From: Phenylobacterium sp.
GTDB taxonomy: Bacteria > Pseudomonadota > Alphaproteobacteria > Caulobacterales > Caulobacteraceae
Direction: 5' to 3'
Length of the DNA stretch: 56,356 bases
NCBI GenBank assembly: GCA_018001015.1
Contig: JAGNIV010000021.1
Location: forward strand, 1 to 56,356
A program made the position numbers and the translations under genes. The notes under the pieces are model-generated. The model was not told the DNA's origin, did no database searches, and worked only from the letters and a program-made list of their open reading frames with translations. Positions 1-7,801 of this stretch are shown piece after piece; within the stretch, counting starts at the first letter, position 1, and the number at the start of each line of letters is the position of its first letter.

Positions 1-48
1 AGGGGGAACGACGTCGTCGACGCCTTCGACCCGGAACGAGAGTCAAAG

Positions 49-98
49 TCCCCCTCAGTCAGCTTCGCCGCCAGCTCCCCCAGAGGGGGAGCATCTGC
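49..98. repeat. Intergenic palindromic repeat (G/C-box hairpin)
   Basis: The stretch holds a perfect 8-bp stem, GCTCCCCC at 74-81 and GGGGGAGC at 85-92, with a 3-nt loop, preceded by GTCCCCCTCAGTC. It lies just past the stop of the acyl-CoA ligase, so it could also act as that gene's 3' hairpin. Runs of five C facing five G recur in the repeat at 46983-47142, which suggests a dispersed family. Confidence 0.55.
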
Positions 99-108
99 GA
101 CATACGTC

Positions 109-1695
109 CTAGATCTGCCGGGTGCGGCCTTCCCAATAGGGCGCGCGGACCTTGTTGCGCTGGATCTTGCCGGCTTCGGAGCGCGGCAGGTCGGTGACGA
201 AGTCCAGGCCGCGCGGCACCTTGTAGGCCGCGAGCGTCTGGCGCCCGAAGTCGAGAATCTCCTGGGCCAGCTTGTCCGAGGGCTCGTAGCCGGGCTTCAG
301 CATGATCACGGCGCGAACCTGCTCGCCCCACTCATCGTGGGGAATGCCGACGGTGGAGCTGTCGGCGACCGCCTCGTGCTTGATCAGCTCGTTGTCGATC
401 TCCTGCGGGTAGATGTTCACCCCGCCCGAGATGATCGTCTCGGCGTTGCGGCCGGTGAGGAACAGGTAGTCGTCCTCGTCGAAATAGCCGACGTCGCCCA
501 TGGTGAAGAAGCCGTCGCGGCGGTTGGCCTCGGTCTTGGCGTCGTCCTTGTAATAGGTGAAGCCGCCGGTGGGCGGCAGCTGGTGATAGATGCCGCCGGG
601 CACGCCGGGGGGCAGCTCATTGCCTTCCTCGTCCAGGATGCGGACCTGCAGCAGCTGCGGGCGCTTGCCCACGCTGCCGGGCTTCTGCAGCCATTCCTCG
701 GAGGTGATCGTGAAGCCCGCGCCGCCTTCGGAGCCGGCATAGTACTCGCTGAGCACCGGACCGAACCATTCGATCATGGCGTGCTTGACCTCGGGCGGGC
801 AGGGCGCCGCGCCGTGGACCACGTACTGCACGTGGCTGATGTCGTGCTGGGCCTTCACCTCGTCGGGCAGGGCCAGCAGACGCTGGAACATGATCGGCAC
901 CAGGTGCAGGTGGGTGACCTTCTTTTCCGAGATGGTCTTCAGGACGTGCTCGGAATCCCACTTGTCGATGAAGTGCAGCGGCACGCCGGCGTTCATGGCG
1001 GCGGAGACGTCGAAGGCCAGCGGGGCGGCGTGATAGGCGGGACCGGCGCAGAGCTGCACCGAGGTCTCCGGGTCATAGCCGCGCATGGCCAGCATGGACG
1101 GCGGAATCACCGCGGCCTGGGGACGGAACACGCCCTTCGGACGACCCGTGGTGCCCGAGGTGTACATCATCTGGTTGCCGCGCACGGGATCGGGGATGTC
1201 CGAACCGTCTTGCTCGGCGAGCGCGGCGTCGTAATTGGTGAAGCCCTCGATATCGCCGCCCACCGACAGCTTGACCAGCAGGTCGGGGCATTCGGCGGCG
1301 GCGGGCCTGGCGGCGGCGACGCGGGCTTCGGCCACCAGGGCCTTGGCCTCGCAATCCTTGATGATGTAGGCGATTTCGTCGACGGTCAGGTGCCAGTTCA
1401 CCGGGGTGATGCGCAGGCCGCTGCGCTGGGTGGCGGCGATGGTCTCGACGAATTCCGCTCGGTTGGAGCAGAGCAGGGCCACACTGTCGCCGGCCTTCAG
1501 GCCCGCCGCGCGCAGGGTGCGGACCAGCTTGTTGGCGTTGGCGTTGACCTCGGCGAAGGTCTTCACTCGACCGGACGGGTCAATCACCGAAGGCCGGTTG
1601 GGGGCGACGCTGGCCCAGAAGGCGACGGTCATGCCGTCGACCGCCGAAGCGTCCAGAGCCGCTGTAAAATCCTCGCGGGTCTTAATATCTTCCAT
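109..1695 (-). CDS. AMP-dependent acyl-CoA synthetase (fatty/aromatic acid CoA ligase)
   Basis: This 528-residue member of the ANL adenylating family should activate a carboxylic acid with ATP and CoA in the cytoplasm. The P-loop YTSGTTGRPKG sits near residue 180, the acyl-adenylate region YYAGSEGG near 320, and the C-terminal catalytic lysine in GKIQRNKVR close to the end. Length is normal for the family. The ATG at 1695 is preceded by GGAGGAATTTGAG, a good ribosome site. The second ligase at 43080-44618 shares the same active-site region (YYAGSEG versus YYAGTEG), so the two are probably paralogs. The substrate cannot be read from sequence; the catabolic setting suggests fatty, steroid-derived or aromatic acids. 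Confidence 0.9.
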   Translation of the reverse strand: MEDIKTREDFTAALDASAVDGMTVAFWASVAPNRPSVIDPSGRVKTFAEVNANANKLVRTLRAAGLKAGDSVALLCSNRAEFVETIAATQRSGLRITPVNWHLTVDEIAYIIKDCEAKALVAEARVAAARPAAAECPDLLVKLSVGGDIEGFTNYDAALAEQDGSDIPDPVRGNQMMYTSGTTGRPKGVFRPQAAVIPPSMLAMRGYDPETSVQLCAGPAYHAAPLAFDVSAAMNAGVPLHFIDKWDSEHVLKTISEKKVTHLHLVPIMFQRLLALPDEVKAQHDISHVQYVVHGAAPCPPEVKHAMIEWFGPVLSEYYAGSEGGAGFTITSEEWLQKPGSVGKRPQLLQVRILDEEGNELPPGVPGGIYHQLPPTGGFTYYKDDAKTEANRRDGFFTMGDVGYFDEDDYLFLTGRNAETIISGGVNIYPQEIDNELIKHEAVADSSTVGIPHDEWGEQVRAVIMLKPGYEPSDKLAQEILDFGRQTLAAYKVPRGLDFVTDLPRSEAGKIQRNKVRAPYWEGRTRQI

Positions 1696-2052
1696 CTCAA
1701 ATTCCTCCCGTCGCCCGGTGGCCGGCAGCGGCTTTCACGCGGTGCAATCAATTTTGTAGGTCCCGGCGCGGGGTTCTGTCGGTGACTGCGGGCGCAATAT
1801 GACCGCAGCTGACCGTTCCGTTCCGGAAACCCACCATCACACGGCTTGCCGCGCCCGACAACGCCCCGGAAATCCGGACGCTGACCGGATGGGGAACCTG
1901 AGCCGTAGAAGACGTTCGCGCGAGGCCGGGGAGTTGGACTTCGCCATGCCCGGCATGAACCCCGCTAGAAACGCTCGCGCGCTGGTGTCCTCATCGATTC
2001 CGAAGTTCGCGCGGTCGCTCCATCGGCGCTGGCGACCTTCGGGATCGGGACG
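1696..2052. other. Intergenic region with no gene
   Basis: These 357 bases separate the 5' end of the acyl-CoA ligase from the 3' end of the DUF2177 gene, so they should hold the ligase promoter. Short open frames here have no family resemblance. I see no clear promoter boxes, repeat or hairpin. Confidence 0.5.
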
Positions 2053-2457
2053 CTAGCCGAACTTCGCGCTCGCCCAGCGCAGGGCGTGATAGCCGGCGGT
2101 GGCGGCCAGGGCGGTGACGAAGGTTCCCCACATGATGTCGGCCACGGTGATCTTGGTGGCCCAGACCTTCAGGGTGGCCTGGTTGGTGAGGTCGTAGGTG
2201 GCGTAGCACATGGCCCCCACGATGGCCCCGGTGGTCATTGCCTTGGTCCAGGACGTGGCCGGCGACACCGCCAGCAGCATGATCCCCAGGATGTAGACCA
2301 CGTAGAAGACCGCCGCGGCCTTCAGATTCACCTCATCGGCCAGGACCGGGTTGAGGGTCGGGCGGTAGAGCCGCTCGTTGCTGAAGATCAGCCAGACGGC
2401 GTCCACGGCGGCGAAGACCAGGCCGGTGGCCAGGTAGGCGATGATGTATTTCAGCAT
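2053..2457 (-). CDS. DUF2177 family membrane protein
   Basis: This 134-residue protein has four likely membrane segments, with features such as YIIAYLATGLVFAAVDAVWL at the N-terminus and YATYDLTNQATLK in the middle. That pattern is characteristic of DUF2177. The ATG at 2457 (MLKYIIAYL) is chosen because the longer frame overlaps the upstream methyltransferase and adds an Arg-rich, non-membrane tail. It follows the methyltransferase stop by 11 nt and is probably co-transcribed. DUF2177 genes often sit beside the same methyltransferase, FAD protein and DUF1365 seen here. Biochemical function is unknown; a role in membrane lipid modification is inferred from context. Confidence 0.85.
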   Translation of the reverse strand: MLKYIIAYLATGLVFAAVDAVWLIFSNERLYRPTLNPVLADEVNLKAAAVFYVVYILGIMLLAVSPATSWTKAMTTGAIVGAMCYATYDLTNQATLKVWATKITVADIMWGTFVTALAATAGYHALRWASAKFG

Positions 2458-2468
2458 CTCAGGCTCCG

Positions 2469-3497
2469 TCAGGCCGGCCGCAGGCGATAGTGGCTGACGC
2501 CCCACTCGGCGCCGCCGCGATGTCCGAACAGACCGGCCGTGGCCAGGAAGAACAACCGCCACCGCCGTCGCCAGAGCACGGCCTGATCGCCATAAACCTC
2601 CCGCAGAACCGGCGCGATGACCGCGGCGTTGCGGTCATAGTTCGCCAGCCACTGGTTGGCGGTGGTCTCATAATGCGCGCCGCTCCAGCGCCAGTCGGCC
2701 TCGACGGTGAACAGGTCGGGAAACTGCGCCATCAGGTCGTGGCTCGGCATGACGCCGCCGGTGAAGAAGTGCTGGCCGATCCAGTCGGCCTCGTCGTTCA
2801 CGTCGAATCGGTAGGGCGTGGTCTTGTGGGTGAAGACGTGGATGAACATCGCCCCGTCCGGTTTCAGCCAGGTCCTGGCCCGGGTCAGCAGGCCGCGCCA
2901 GTTGGCCATGTGCTCGAACATCTCCACCGAGACGATGCGGTCAAAGCCGCCCGCCGGCGCCTCGAAGTCATTCATGTCGGCGGTGATCACCGTCAGGTTG
3001 GTCAGGCCCAGGGCCGCCGCCCGCCGGCGGATGAACTCGCCCTGGCTCCTGGAATTGGACACGCTGGTCACCCGTGAGCGCGGCAGGTTCCTGGCCATCC
3101 ACAGCGACAACGAACCCCAGCCGCAGCCCAGCTCCAGGATGTGCTGCCCGTCGCGCAGATCGGCATGGGCGGCGGTCTCGGCCAGGGCCTTCTCCTCGCC
3201 CTGCTCCAGGGTGACGGCGCCCTCGCCATAGAGACAGCAGGAGTATTTCAACTGTGGGCCCAGCACCGCCTCGAAGAAGGCGGCGGGGAGTTCGTAGTGC
3301 TGATCGTTGGCCTCGCCGGTGTGCTCGGCGATGGGCCGCTGCGCCATCTCCTGAGCAAACTGAGCCGGCGCGTCGGCGGGCGCGTCGGCCAGGTTCCGCC
3401 GTGCATTGGCCACCAGGAAGTCCACCGCGGCGCGCCGCACAAGGTCGGGCAGGGGCGCGCCCTCGAAGGCTTGGATGGCGTTGGCGACGAGACTCAT
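2469..3497 (-). CDS. Cyclopropane-fatty-acid-synthase-like SAM methyltransferase
   Basis: This 342-residue class I methyltransferase is of the CFA synthase/mycolic acid methyltransferase type. It should transfer a methyl or methylene group from SAM to an unsaturated acyl chain in phospholipid. The SAM motif ILELGCGWGSLSLWMA lies near residues 119-134, and SVEMFEHM carries the post-II motif. HYELPAAFFEAVLG is the family's N-terminal substrate-side motif. It is shorter than E. coli Cfa because the N-terminal lipid-binding domain is reduced. The ATG at 3497 faces the FAD-protein gene across a 132-bp divergent promoter. Partners suggest a modified fatty acid product rather than a plain cyclopropane; that part is inference. 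Confidence 0.85.
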   Translation of the reverse strand: MSLVANAIQAFEGAPLPDLVRRAAVDFLVANARRNLADAPADAPAQFAQEMAQRPIAEHTGEANDQHYELPAAFFEAVLGPQLKYSCCLYGEGAVTLEQGEEKALAETAAHADLRDGQHILELGCGWGSLSLWMARNLPRSRVTSVSNSRSQGEFIRRRAAALGLTNLTVITADMNDFEAPAGGFDRIVSVEMFEHMANWRGLLTRARTWLKPDGAMFIHVFTHKTTPYRFDVNDEADWIGQHFFTGGVMPSHDLMAQFPDLFTVEADWRWSGAHYETTANQWLANYDRNAAVIAPVLREVYGDQAVLWRRRWRLFFLATAGLFGHRGGAEWGVSHYRLRPA

Positions 3498-3560
3498 GGG
3501 CGATCCTCTGCTGGCTCCTGGAAAGAAACCTTCAGCATCGATACGGATGCAGCTTCACCC

Positions 3561-3581
3561 TGGATGCGGCGTTTGCATCCA
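3561..3581. promoter_or_regulatory. Candidate operator in divergent promoter
   Basis: A perfect 7-bp inverted repeat, TGGATGC at 3561-3567 and GCATCCA at 3575-3581 with a 7-nt spacer, lies midway between the divergent methyltransferase and FAD-protein starts. Its position suits a shared operator. The binding protein is unknown, and no LitR, ChrR or ECF sigma gene is next to it. Confidence 0.3.
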
Positions 3582-3629
3582 CGGGCCAAAGCATCGCGTA
3601 CCTGCACCATACCAGCCCCAGGAGGTCCC

Positions 3630-4970
3630 GTGACGCCCAGCCCCGATCAGCCGCTCCGCATCGCCGTCGTCGGCGGCGGCATCGCCGGCCTTTCCGCCGC
3701 CTGGATGCTGGGGAGCAAGCACGCCGTCACCCTGTTCGAGGCCGACGGCCGGCTGGGCGGCCACGCCAACACGGTGGAGGCGCGCGACGCCGGGGGGGTG
3801 ACGCCGGTGGACACCGGCTTCATCGTCTACAACCCGCCCAACTACCCCAATTTCACCGCCCTGCTGGAGCACCTCGGCGTCCCCAGCCAGGCCGCCGACA
3901 TGGCGCTCAGCGTCTCCCTCGACGACGGCGCCTTCGAGTACTCCAGCGGCGCGATCTTCGCCCAGAAGCGCAACCTGTTCTCGGCCCGGTTCTGGGGCAT
4001 GCTGCGGGACGTCAACCGCTTCTACCGCACGGGCCCCAAGGACCTGGCCGGCCTTGAGGCGCCGCTCACCTCGCTGGACGACTATCTGGTGCAGAAGGGC
4101 TACTGCCAGGCGTTCCGCGACGATCACCTGATCCCCCAGGCCGCCGCCATCTGGTCGACACCGCTTGCCGCCATCCGCGACTATCCGGCCGCCGCCCTGA
4201 TCCGCTTCTTCCAGAACCACGGCATGATGACGATCTTCGGCCGCGGGGCCTGGCGCACGGTCACCGGCGGCAGCCGGGGCTACGTCTCCAAGCTGTCGGC
4301 CGCCTTCCGGGGCGAGGTCCGCTCCGGCGCCCGCGTGGTTTCCATCCGCCGCGACGCCCAGGGCGTCGAGCTGCGCGACGCCAGCGGTCATGCCGAGCGC
4401 TTCGACCAGGTGGTGATCGCCACCCATGGCGACCAGGCCCTGCGCCTGCTGGACGACGCCACGCCCGAGGAGCAGCGTCTGCTGGGCGCCTTCAAGTACA
4501 GCCGCAACCTGGCGGTCCTGCACACCGACAAGGCCCTGATGCCCAAGCGCCGTCGCGCCTGGACCAGCTGGAACCACATCGGCAGGCGCGCCACACCCGG
4601 CGAGGGCTGCGTCACCTACTGGATGACGCGGCTGCAGGGCCTGAAGACCCGAACCGACTTCTTCGTCACCTTGAACCCCACCAAGGAGATCGCGCCGGAG
4701 GCGGTGGTGCATACAGACGTCTACGACCACCCGCTGTTCGACGCCGGCGCCATCGCCGCCCAGCGGGAGATCTGGTCACTGCAGGGCGTGCGCCGCACCT
4801 GGTTCTGCGGCTCCTATCTCGGTCACGGCTTCCACGAAGACGCCCTGCAGTCGGGCCTGGCCGTCGCCGAGCAACTGGGCGGTGTCCGCCGTCCCTGGAC
4901 CGTGCCCAACGAGTCCGGCCGTATTCACCTGGACGCCGTGGCGCCGGTTCCCGCCGAGCAGGCCGCCTGA
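3630..4970 (+). CDS. NAD(P)/FAD-dependent amine-oxidase-like oxidoreductase
   Basis: This 446-residue flavoprotein has an N-terminal dinucleotide fold (VVGGGIAGLSAAW, residues ~10-22, then EADGRLGGHANTV). It resembles the flavin amine oxidase/phytoene desaturase group found beside DUF1365. The GTG at 3630 is chosen because it follows AGGAGG by four bases and begins just before the nucleotide-binding strand. The open frame continues upstream, but that part is antisense to the methyltransferase. The DUF1365 gene follows after 2 nt, so the two form an operon. A role in desaturating or oxidising acyl chains is inferred from the cluster, not shown. Confidence 0.88.
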   Translation: MTPSPDQPLRIAVVGGGIAGLSAAWMLGSKHAVTLFEADGRLGGHANTVEARDAGGVTPVDTGFIVYNPPNYPNFTALLEHLGVPSQAADMALSVSLDDGAFEYSSGAIFAQKRNLFSARFWGMLRDVNRFYRTGPKDLAGLEAPLTSLDDYLVQKGYCQAFRDDHLIPQAAAIWSTPLAAIRDYPAAALIRFFQNHGMMTIFGRGAWRTVTGGSRGYVSKLSAAFRGEVRSGARVVSIRRDAQGVELRDASGHAERFDQVVIATHGDQALRLLDDATPEEQRLLGAFKYSRNLAVLHTDKALMPKRRRAWTSWNHIGRRATPGEGCVTYWMTRLQGLKTRTDFFVTLNPTKEIAPEAVVHTDVYDHPLFDAGAIAAQREIWSLQGVRRTWFCGSYLGHGFHEDALQSGLAVAEQLGGVRRPWTVPNESGRIHLDAVAPVPAEQAA

Positions 4971-4972
4971 CC

Positions 4973-5755
4973 ATGACCGTCTCCGGCCTCTATTCCGGAG
5001 TGACCAGCCACACCCGGTTCCGCCCTCGCGGCCACCGGCTGCGCTACCGCATCTTTATGCTGCTGCTGGACCTGGACGAACTGACCGCGCTGGACGGCCG
5101 GCTCAGGCTGTTCGGCCAGGATCGCTTGCGCCTCACCAGTTTCTCTCAGCGCGATCACCTGGACGGCTCGGCCACGCCGCTCAAGGCCCAGGTCGAGGCT
5201 CACCTCGCCGCCGCCGGAATCGCCCATGGCGGGCCCGTCCGACTGCTCTGCATGCCGCGCATCCTGGGGGGCGTGTTCAACCCGCTCAGCGTCTATTTCT
5301 GCCACCGCCCCGACGGCGCCCTGTCGGCCATCCTCTACGAGGTCAGCAACACCTTCGGCGAACGGCACAGCTACCTGATCCCGGCCCGAAGCCAGGGCGG
5401 CCTTGTCGAACAGAGCGCGCCAAAGGCCTTCTATGTCTCGCCGTTCATGGACATGGACCTGGCCTACGCCTTCCGCATCGCGCCGCCGGCGGAGGACGTC
5501 TCGGTCACCGTCGATGTCCATGACGCCCAGGGCCGCCTGCTGGCCGCCAACTTCGCCGGCACGCGCAGCGAACTCACCGACGCGGCGATCTGGAGGGCCT
5601 GGCTCAGCCATCCGCTGATGACGCTCGGCGTTATGGCCGCCATCCATTGGGAAGCGCTGAAGATCTGGCGCAAGGGCGAGAAACTGCGGCCTCGCCCCAA
5701 GGCACCGACCGCGCCGGTGACCGTGATCCCCGCGGCTCAGGTCAGCGCGGCCTAG
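4973..5755 (+). CDS. DUF1365 domain-containing protein
   Basis: This 260-residue protein has the DUF1365 hallmarks: an N-terminal HTRFRPRGHRLRYRIFMLL segment, then GGVFNPLSVYFCH near residue 100 and APKAFYVSPFMDMD near 145. Family function is not established. It is almost always linked to an FAD oxidoreductase and a CFA-like methyltransferase. The ATG lies 2 nt after the upstream stop, which points to translational coupling. No signal peptide is evident; amphipathic segments may place it at the membrane surface. Confidence 0.9.
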   Translation: MTVSGLYSGVTSHTRFRPRGHRLRYRIFMLLLDLDELTALDGRLRLFGQDRLRLTSFSQRDHLDGSATPLKAQVEAHLAAAGIAHGGPVRLLCMPRILGGVFNPLSVYFCHRPDGALSAILYEVSNTFGERHSYLIPARSQGGLVEQSAPKAFYVSPFMDMDLAYAFRIAPPAEDVSVTVDVHDAQGRLLAANFAGTRSELTDAAIWRAWLSHPLMTLGVMAAIHWEALKIWRKGEKLRPRPKAPTAPVTVIPAAQVSAA

Positions 5756-5926
5756 GACTTTTCCGTCCTCGTGACCGGGGAGGAAAAGAGGCTCGATCCG
5801 CCAAGTTTGATCACCGAAACATCAACGCAATGATCCCGGCCTATTCGCCGCGTGCGTCAAAACAGGTCTGGCGCGCCTCGGGTGGGCGCCTCAGAATGTT
5901 TCCATACTAGACGATGGAAATTTGTG

Positions 5927-7801
5927 ATGAGTGATTCACACCCCTCCCGGCGGGGTGCGGCGACGGCTGCGTCCGCGCCAATCCAGGTCGATGTGAAGAC
6001 CATGCCCCGCGTATTGCAGCGGATCGTTGGTCTGGCGTTTCACTACCCGTGGCTGGTGGCCCTGGCCATGGCCGCCTCGCTGGGCGCGGCGCTCGCCAGC
6101 CTGGCCCTTCCCCGCCTGCTGGGCCGCGCCGTGGACCAGGCGCACGGCCTGCTGCTGCAAGGCGCCACCCATGCCGACCAGGCCCGCCAGGCCTTGCTGA
6201 TCACCGCCGGGCTGGTGATCGGCGCCACCATCGTGCGCGGCGCCATGACCATGTGGGCGGGGTATCTCGGCGAGCTGGTGAGCCAGAAGGTCGGCCACGA
6301 CCTGCGCCTGCAGTTCTTCCAGCAACTTCAACGCCTGTCCTTCGGCTTCCACGACCGCATCCATTCCGGCGATCTGGTCACCCGCGGCATGCTCGACCTG
6401 GAGGGCGCGCGGGTCTTCATCCAGGGCGGCATGATGCCGATCCTGACCCTGGTCCTGCTGCTGGTCTTCGCCTCCTGGCAGATGCTGGCCATCGACCAGA
6501 CGCTGGGTCTGATCGGCCTGGCCTTCGTGCCCTTTTCGGCCCTGGCGCTCGGCCGGATGGGCTTCCTGCTGCGGGTCACCTGGCTGCGCTTCCAGGAGCT
6601 GATGGCGCAACTGACCCTGACCATGGAGGAGAACCTCCAGGGTATCCGCGTGGTCCGCGCCTTCGCCGGCAAGGCCTTCGAGATGGCCAAGTTCGACCAG
6701 GCCTCGGTGGACGCCCTGGCCTATTCCTACAACCGCATCACCCTGCGTTTCCGGGCGGTGGCGGTGATGCAGGTCACCTTTAACGCCTCCATGGCCGGCG
6801 TCCTCTGGTACGGCGGGCACAAGGTGGCCGCGGGCACGATGAGCGTCGGCACCCTGACGGCCTACCTCACCTACATGACCCTGCTGCAGGGTCCGATCCG
6901 CCAGATCGCGATGATCTTCAACGCCGCCGCCCGGGCCACCTCCTCCGGCGCGCGGGTCTTCGAGGTGCTGGACCTGGAGCCGGAGATCGCCGATGCGCCG
7001 GACGCCAACCCATTGGCACCGACCAAGGGCGTGCTGCGCTTCGAGAGCGTCGATTTCGGCTATGTGCCGGGCAAGCAGATCCTCACCGGCATCGACTTCG
7101 AGGTCGGCCCCGGCCAGACCCTGGGCATCGTCGGCCCGCCGGGTTCGGGCAAGTCCACCATCGCCAACCTGATCCCGCGCTTCTACGAGGTCACCGGCGG
7201 CGCCATCACCATCGACGGCGTCGATATCCGCGACGTGACCCTCCCGTCCCTGCGCGAATATGTCGGCCTGGTGCAGCAGGAGGCCTTCCTGTTCGACTCA
7301 TCCATCGGCCACAACGTGGCCTATGCCGACCCCTGGGCCGAGGAGGAGCGCATCGTCGGCGCCGCCAAGACCGCCCAGATCCACGAGCATATCGTCGGTC
7401 TGCCCGCCGACTACGAGACCCGAGTGGGGGAGCGCGGCGTGGCGCTGTCGGGCGGTCAGCGGCAGCGGATGAGCATCGCCCGAGGCGTGGTGCCCGGGCC
7501 CGGCGTGATGATCTTCGACGATAGCACCGCGGCCATCGACGCGGTCACCGAGCGCCGGGTGCGCGACGCGCTGTCGGAGGCCACCCGCACCAAGGCCACC
7601 ATCATCATCGCCCACCGCCTGTCGTCCCTGATGCACGCCGACCAGATCATCGTCCTCGACGAGGGTGTCGTGGTGGAGCGGGGGACCCATGCGCAGCTGC
7701 TGGAGGCGGGGGGCGTCTATGCCGACCTCTATGAGCTGCAGTCGCGGTCCGACGCCTCGGCCACCCTGGATGACGTGACCTTGGAAGGGGCCCCCGCGTG
7801 A
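5927..7801 (+). CDS. ABC exporter half-transporter, degenerate-site subunit
   Basis: This 624-residue fused permease-ATPase has about six membrane helices (residues ~30-330) and a C-terminal ATPase. Walker A is GPPGSGKST at ~403-411, the signature LSGGQRQR begins at ~507, and the H-loop is IIIAHRLSS. Walker B is VMIFDDS, so Asp532 stands where the catalytic Glu is usual. The ATG at 5927 is taken because the upstream extension has no family character; a GTG lies one codon earlier. The next gene overlaps by 4 bp and has the complementary defect (altered signature), so the two should form a heterodimer with one weak ATP site. Substrate unknown; lipids or drugs are typical. Confidence 0.9.
   Translation: MSDSHPSRRGAATAASAPIQVDVKTMPRVLQRIVGLAFHYPWLVALAMAASLGAALASLALPRLLGRAVDQAHGLLLQGATHADQARQALLITAGLVIGATIVRGAMTMWAGYLGELVSQKVGHDLRLQFFQQLQRLSFGFHDRIHSGDLVTRGMLDLEGARVFIQGGMMPILTLVLLLVFASWQMLAIDQTLGLIGLAFVPFSALALGRMGFLLRVTWLRFQELMAQLTLTMEENLQGIRVVRAFAGKAFEMAKFDQASVDALAYSYNRITLRFRAVAVMQVTFNASMAGVLWYGGHKVAAGTMSVGTLTAYLTYMTLLQGPIRQIAMIFNAAARATSSGARVFEVLDLEPEIADAPDANPLAPTKGVLRFESVDFGYVPGKQILTGIDFEVGPGQTLGIVGPPGSGKSTIANLIPRFYEVTGGAITIDGVDIRDVTLPSLREYVGLVQQEAFLFDSSIGHNVAYADPWAEEERIVGAAKTAQIHEHIVGLPADYETRVGERGVALSGGQRQRMSIARGVVPGPGVMIFDDSTAAIDAVTERRVRDALSEATRTKATIIIAHRLSSLMHADQIIVLDEGVVVERGTHAQLLEAGGVYADLYELQSRSDASATLDDVTLEGAPA

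Noticed and set aside
337-1785. 482-residue plus-strand open frame
   Set aside because: Antisense to the acyl-CoA ligase; composition is Gly/Val/His/Gln low-complexity typical of reverse-complement frames in high-GC DNA.
3141-3629. Long N-terminal extension of the FAD protein
   Set aside because: Lies antisense to the methyltransferase; the GTG at 3630 has an ideal AGGAGG site and starts at the Rossmann strand.
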